A stretch of DNA of 29,356 nt from Bacteroidales bacterium (GTDB taxonomy: Bacteria > Bacteroidota > Bacteroidia > Bacteroidales > VadinHA17): positions 1 through 29,356 of the forward strand of contig JAUYBT010000152.1 of assembly GCA_030692905.1 (NCBI GenBank). The letters are read 5' to 3'. The notes under the pieces are model-generated. The model saw nothing but the letters and a program-made list of their open reading frames with translations. It was not told the origin of the DNA and did no database searches. Positions within the stretch are counted from its first letter, which is position 1. Each line of letters starts with the position of its first letter. Below, one piece after another: positions 27,203-29,356 of this stretch. The position numbers were made by a program, and so were the translations under genes.

Positions 27203-27300
27203 AATTTCATAAGATTAATTGGTTAGACAATTTTGTTTGAATTTAAGGTTATCCAAATGGCAAAGTAATGTTAATCTTCTTAAATGGAATGGAAGGTCTC

Positions 27301-27351
27301 CTATTATTATTTATTCTAAGCTGGTCTGTTATTCATAGATTTGAATAATAG
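27301..27351. repeat. Inverted-repeat cluster in the susC leader
   Basis: CTATTATT (27301-27308) pairs with AATAATAG (27344-27351). TTATTC occurs twice (27311-27316 and 27329-27334), and each copy can pair with GAATAA (27343-27348). The shared right arm makes the pairings mutually exclusive. It could be an alternative leader fold or an accident of AT-rich DNA. Confidence 0.35.
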
Positions 27352-27488
27352 AGCATTTCTAAAAACTACTTTTTTCGATGCCGTTAATTAATTGCATATA
27401 TGTTTTTCTAAAAACCTGAACTTTCATCCCTGATTCATAATGCAATAAGAACTTGTACACTTCATTTTAAACTTTTAAACATTTTTAA

Positions 27489-27504
27489 GCGTTTACGTCA
27501 ACGC
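27489..27504. promoter_or_regulatory. Candidate operator for the LacI-type regulator
   Basis: GCGTTTACGTCAACGC is a 16-bp palindrome with one mismatched pair (14 of 16 bases symmetric) and a central CG step, as LacI-family operators have. It overlaps the minus-strand -7 element, where binding would block the divergent susC promoter, and lies about 40 bp upstream of the inferred lacI-type start site. The regulator is encoded 54 bp away. Confidence 0.6.
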
Positions 27505-27540
27505 AAATATATAGAATATTTTATATTTCAATATATTTGC
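27503..27540. promoter_or_regulatory. Mirror-image divergent promoter pair
   Basis: GCAAATATAT (27503-27512) and ATATATTTGC (27531-27540) form a perfect 10-bp inverted repeat with an 18-nt spacer. Each arm holds a Bacteroidota -7 element TATATTTG: the right arm reads toward the lacI-type gene (ATG 19 nt further on), the left arm reads on the minus strand toward susC about 300 nt away. The -33 TTTG elements are poor on both sides (ATTG at 27532-27529 for the minus strand). The arms could instead be a protein-binding site. Confidence 0.45.
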
Positions 27541-27557
27541 ATAAATATTTTTTAACC

Positions 27558-28598
27558 ATGAAAAAGAATTCTTCCCGGGGAATAAAGGAAATTGCCATAC
27601 TGGCAGGAGTTTCGATTGGCACAGTTGACAGAATCCTGCACAACAGAGGCAGGGTATCAGCAGCAACCCAGCAAAAAGTAAAGGAAATCATAAAGCAGAT
27701 AAATTATAAACCGAATCTGCTGGCCAAATCGCTGGTAAACAATAAAATGAGGACAGTTGCACTTCTTATCCCGGATCATCAACAGGACGAATATTGGAAA
27801 CAAGCCTATGAAGGGGCTGAAAATTCAATACCAAAATGGGAACAGCAAGGGTTTCTTTTTGAGCCCTATTTGTATTCTCTCGACAGCAGCAGTTCATTTG
27901 AAGCATCTGGCAGGGAAATTTTGAAAAGTGAACCCGACGGGGTTATAATGGCGCCGAACTTTCTTAAGGAAGGAAAGGCACTTTTCGATCAATGCACAGC
28001 AGCATCAATTCCCGTAATCATGTTCGATACAGTAGTACCTGATACCCAACCACTATGCTTTATTGGCACCGATTCGTTCAGAAGTGGAATGGTGGCTGCA
28101 GAGTTGCTGCATATGACAGCTTCCAGAGAGGGTAAATTTGCCATCTTACATTTTGATGAAGAATTGAAAAATTCTCCACACATGATGGAGAAAGAACGCG
28201 GATTCCTTGAATATCTGAAAAAAGAATGTCCCGACAGAAATTATATCAGAATTGTATTGAATAATAAACACCATTACTACCATGGTCAATTACAGAAAAT
28301 GTTTGAAAAGGACCAGATTAGTGGTATTTTTGTCAGTACTTCCAAGACATATCGAATTGGATCATATCTCAAGAAAGAGAAAATAAACGGCATACGCCTC
28401 GTGGGATATGATCTTACCAGCAAAAACATTGACCTTCTGAAAATTGGATTTATCGATTTTCTTATCAATCAGAATCCGAAAAGACAAACTGAACAAAGTA
28501 TTAATACCTTATGCAATTACCTGATTTACCAGGTAGCTGTTGATCAGAATAAACTTTTTCCCATTGAAATAATTGTAAGAAGTAATTTGAATAGTTGA
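27558..28598 (+). CDS. LacI-family transcriptional regulator
   Basis: ATG 27558 is the first ATG in frame, preceded only by a TTG. The product is 346 residues. The N-terminal helix-turn-helix covers ~8-30 (IKEIAILAGVSIGTVDRILHN) followed by the hinge NYKPNLLAKSLV. The rest is a periplasmic-binding-protein-like ligand domain of the Peripla_BP_4 type (VALLIPDHQQDEYW, PDGVIMAPNF, IPVIMFDTVVP, CFIGTDSFRSGMVAAELL, RLVGYDLTSKN, GFIDFLINQNP). Members with the VDRILHNRG signature usually sense a sugar or sugar phosphate in the cytoplasm and control neighbouring PUL genes. It is divergent from susC. The C-terminus (PIEIIVRSNLNS) looks a few residues short of relatives I recall, and decayed insertion-sequence DNA begins immediately after the stop. 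Confidence 0.95.
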   Translation: MKKNSSRGIKEIAILAGVSIGTVDRILHNRGRVSAATQQKVKEIIKQINYKPNLLAKSLVNNKMRTVALLIPDHQQDEYWKQAYEGAENSIPKWEQQGFLFEPYLYSLDSSSSFEASGREILKSEPDGVIMAPNFLKEGKALFDQCTAASIPVIMFDTVVPDTQPLCFIGTDSFRSGMVAAELLHMTASREGKFAILHFDEELKNSPHMMEKERGFLEYLKKECPDRNYIRIVLNNKHHYYHGQLQKMFEKDQISGIFVSTSKTYRIGSYLKKEKINGIRLVGYDLTSKNIDLLKIGFIDFLINQNPKRQTEQSINTLCNYLIYQVAVDQNKLFPIEIIVRSNLNS

Positions 28599-29030
28599 TA
28601 TATTCAGAGTTTGCGATTGATATATATCAACTAATATATTCCATGGTTCGTTGAACTTTAATATAAATGTTTGATTTTCAACAAAATAATGAACTAAAAT
28701 TAGTTTAAGTCCTTGGTAATCTATATCTTCTTTCAAGCTCCATATATGTTGTATCAATGGGTCGCAAGTAAAATTCTCTATTCTGCTCATCCGATGTACA
28801 TCTGACATAGAAGCTAACACAACAGCCAGCATAATTTGTAAGGTACTGAATTTTGTTGCGTTTTGTTTTACGGTTGGAAACAGCCTGTTTAACAGCTTTC
28901 CAATGCCCTGTGCCTGAATGTATTTTGAAACTACGGTCAACCCTGTGTAACTCGTTAGTCGTTCCTCTGTGAAATTTTTATCGGCTTTCCCTGCCCTAAA
29001 TTCTATGGTTTTATTACTTTTATCTCGCAT
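28509..29030 (-). pseudogene. IS1380-family transposase, N-terminal remnant
   Basis: The frame has 173 codons. The first ~110 residues resemble the N-terminus of IS1380-group DDE transposases: FTEERLTSYTGLTVVSKYI, then FSTLQIMLAVVLASMSDVHRMSRIENFTCDPLI. After about residue 115 the resemblance is lost, and the last 90 bases of the frame lie antisense over the 3' end of the lacI-type gene, so that part is chance coding. The catalytic DDE residues, which come later in a protein of ~430 residues, are absent. The element cannot be active. No clear terminal inverted repeats were found. Confidence 0.7.
28593..28632. repeat. Inverted repeat at the end of the lacI-type gene
   Basis: AGTTGATATA (28593-28602) pairs with TATATCAACT (28623-28632) across 20 nt and spans the stop codon of the regulator. 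A perfect 14-bp palindrome (TTGATATATATCAA, 28617-28630) overlaps the right arm. No T tract follows on the plus strand, so it is a poor terminator. It may instead mark the end of inserted DNA. Confidence 0.4.
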
Positions 29031-29112
29031 CTGTTGGGTGAGTGTTAATGTTTACTCTAACACACTAAATATAAGCATTTTATCTGACAGATGCATCTTT
29101 TAATTTAGAAAT

Positions 29113-29356
29113 TTAGGTATAATCAATAATTTTTAACTTTTTGGCATTTTGTGACATGCTTTCAGATAATCTGTTGGCCTGCCTGTCGCGTACCTCAAGT
29201 AGTCCAACCTGGTCAAGCAACCTGTCAACTTCAGCAATTCTCTCTTTTTTGTTTTTCAGTCCTGCAAGCGATCCTGAATAATCGAGGAATTCCCATGTTT
29301 TAAGTGAAGTAAAAAACCTGAAGTCTTGTGGAAGATAACCAAGCATGCTCCGGAGT
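29113..29356 (-). pseudogene. ABC-transporter ATP-binding subunit fragment (5' partial at window edge)
   Basis: The frame is open to the window edge (three further codons, LRS, precede the ATG at 29346), so the Walker A part lies outside. The visible part is the Q-loop LGYLPQDFRFF and helical domain (LKTWEFLDYSGSLAGLKNKK, RLLDQVGLLEVRDRQANRLS), typical of multidrug or lantibiotic-type exporters. The signature LSGGM is degenerate (LSESMSQ) and the frame then runs 11 unrelated residues (NAKKLKIIDYT) to a stop. Walker B and the H-loop are missing. The gene therefore seems broken here, probably by the insertion sequence that now lies downstream. Confidence 0.7.

Noticed and set aside
1..29356. 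tRNA, rRNA, CRISPR arrays, prophage genes
   Set aside because: No cloverleaf-like segments, spaced direct repeats or phage structural genes were seen.

Overview
The window comes from a member of the Bacteroidota. The evidence is a SusC/SusD outer-membrane glycan-uptake pair, many secreted proteins with lipoprotein signals, -7 elements of the form TAnnTTTG, a LacI-type regulator of the subfamily common in this phylum, and a moderately AT-rich genome with almost no Shine-Dalgarno sites. The locus reads as a polysaccharide utilisation locus (PUL). The genus cannot be fixed from the sequence.

Positions 1-9782 are a plus-strand run of five tightly spaced genes. They are a secreted right-handed beta-helix protein whose 5' end lies outside the window, a lipoprotein with a GH42-like TIM barrel/GATase-like/beta layout, a neutral-ceramidase-fold hydrolase, a large secreted TIM-barrel protein of no family I can name, and a cytoplasmic uroporphyrinogen-decarboxylase/corrinoid-methyltransferase-fold protein. 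Positions 9783-9949 separate this run from a convergent minus-strand block.

Positions 9950-27202 are all minus strand. In transcription order they are susC (27202-23654), susD (23625-21904), a strong intrinsic terminator (21876-21837), propeller-barrel paralog P4, paralog P3, a GH92 alpha-mannosidase, the diverged paralog P2, and paralog P1. P1-P4 share an N-terminal beta-propeller and a C-terminal helical barrel with conserved acidic motifs. I know of no described activity for this architecture. A fourfold expansion inside a SusCD locus is the most interesting feature of the window.

Positions 27203-27557 are a divergent regulatory region. It holds a near-perfect 16-bp palindrome suited to a LacI-type repressor and two mirror-image -7 elements forming a 10-bp inverted repeat. 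The lacI-type gene follows on the plus strand (27558-28598).

From 28600 to the end there is decayed DNA: the N-terminal part of an IS1380-family transposase and a fragment of an ABC-transporter ATPase that fails at its signature motif. Both are on the minus strand.

The model (inference): an oligosaccharide enters through SusCD. Surface or periplasmic GH92 and P1-P4 attack it, with help from the beta-helix and TIM-barrel enzymes of the plus-strand run. The LacI-type protein senses a product and controls the divergent promoter. GH92 points to alpha-mannosidic linkages, but the complete substrate cannot be read from the sequence.
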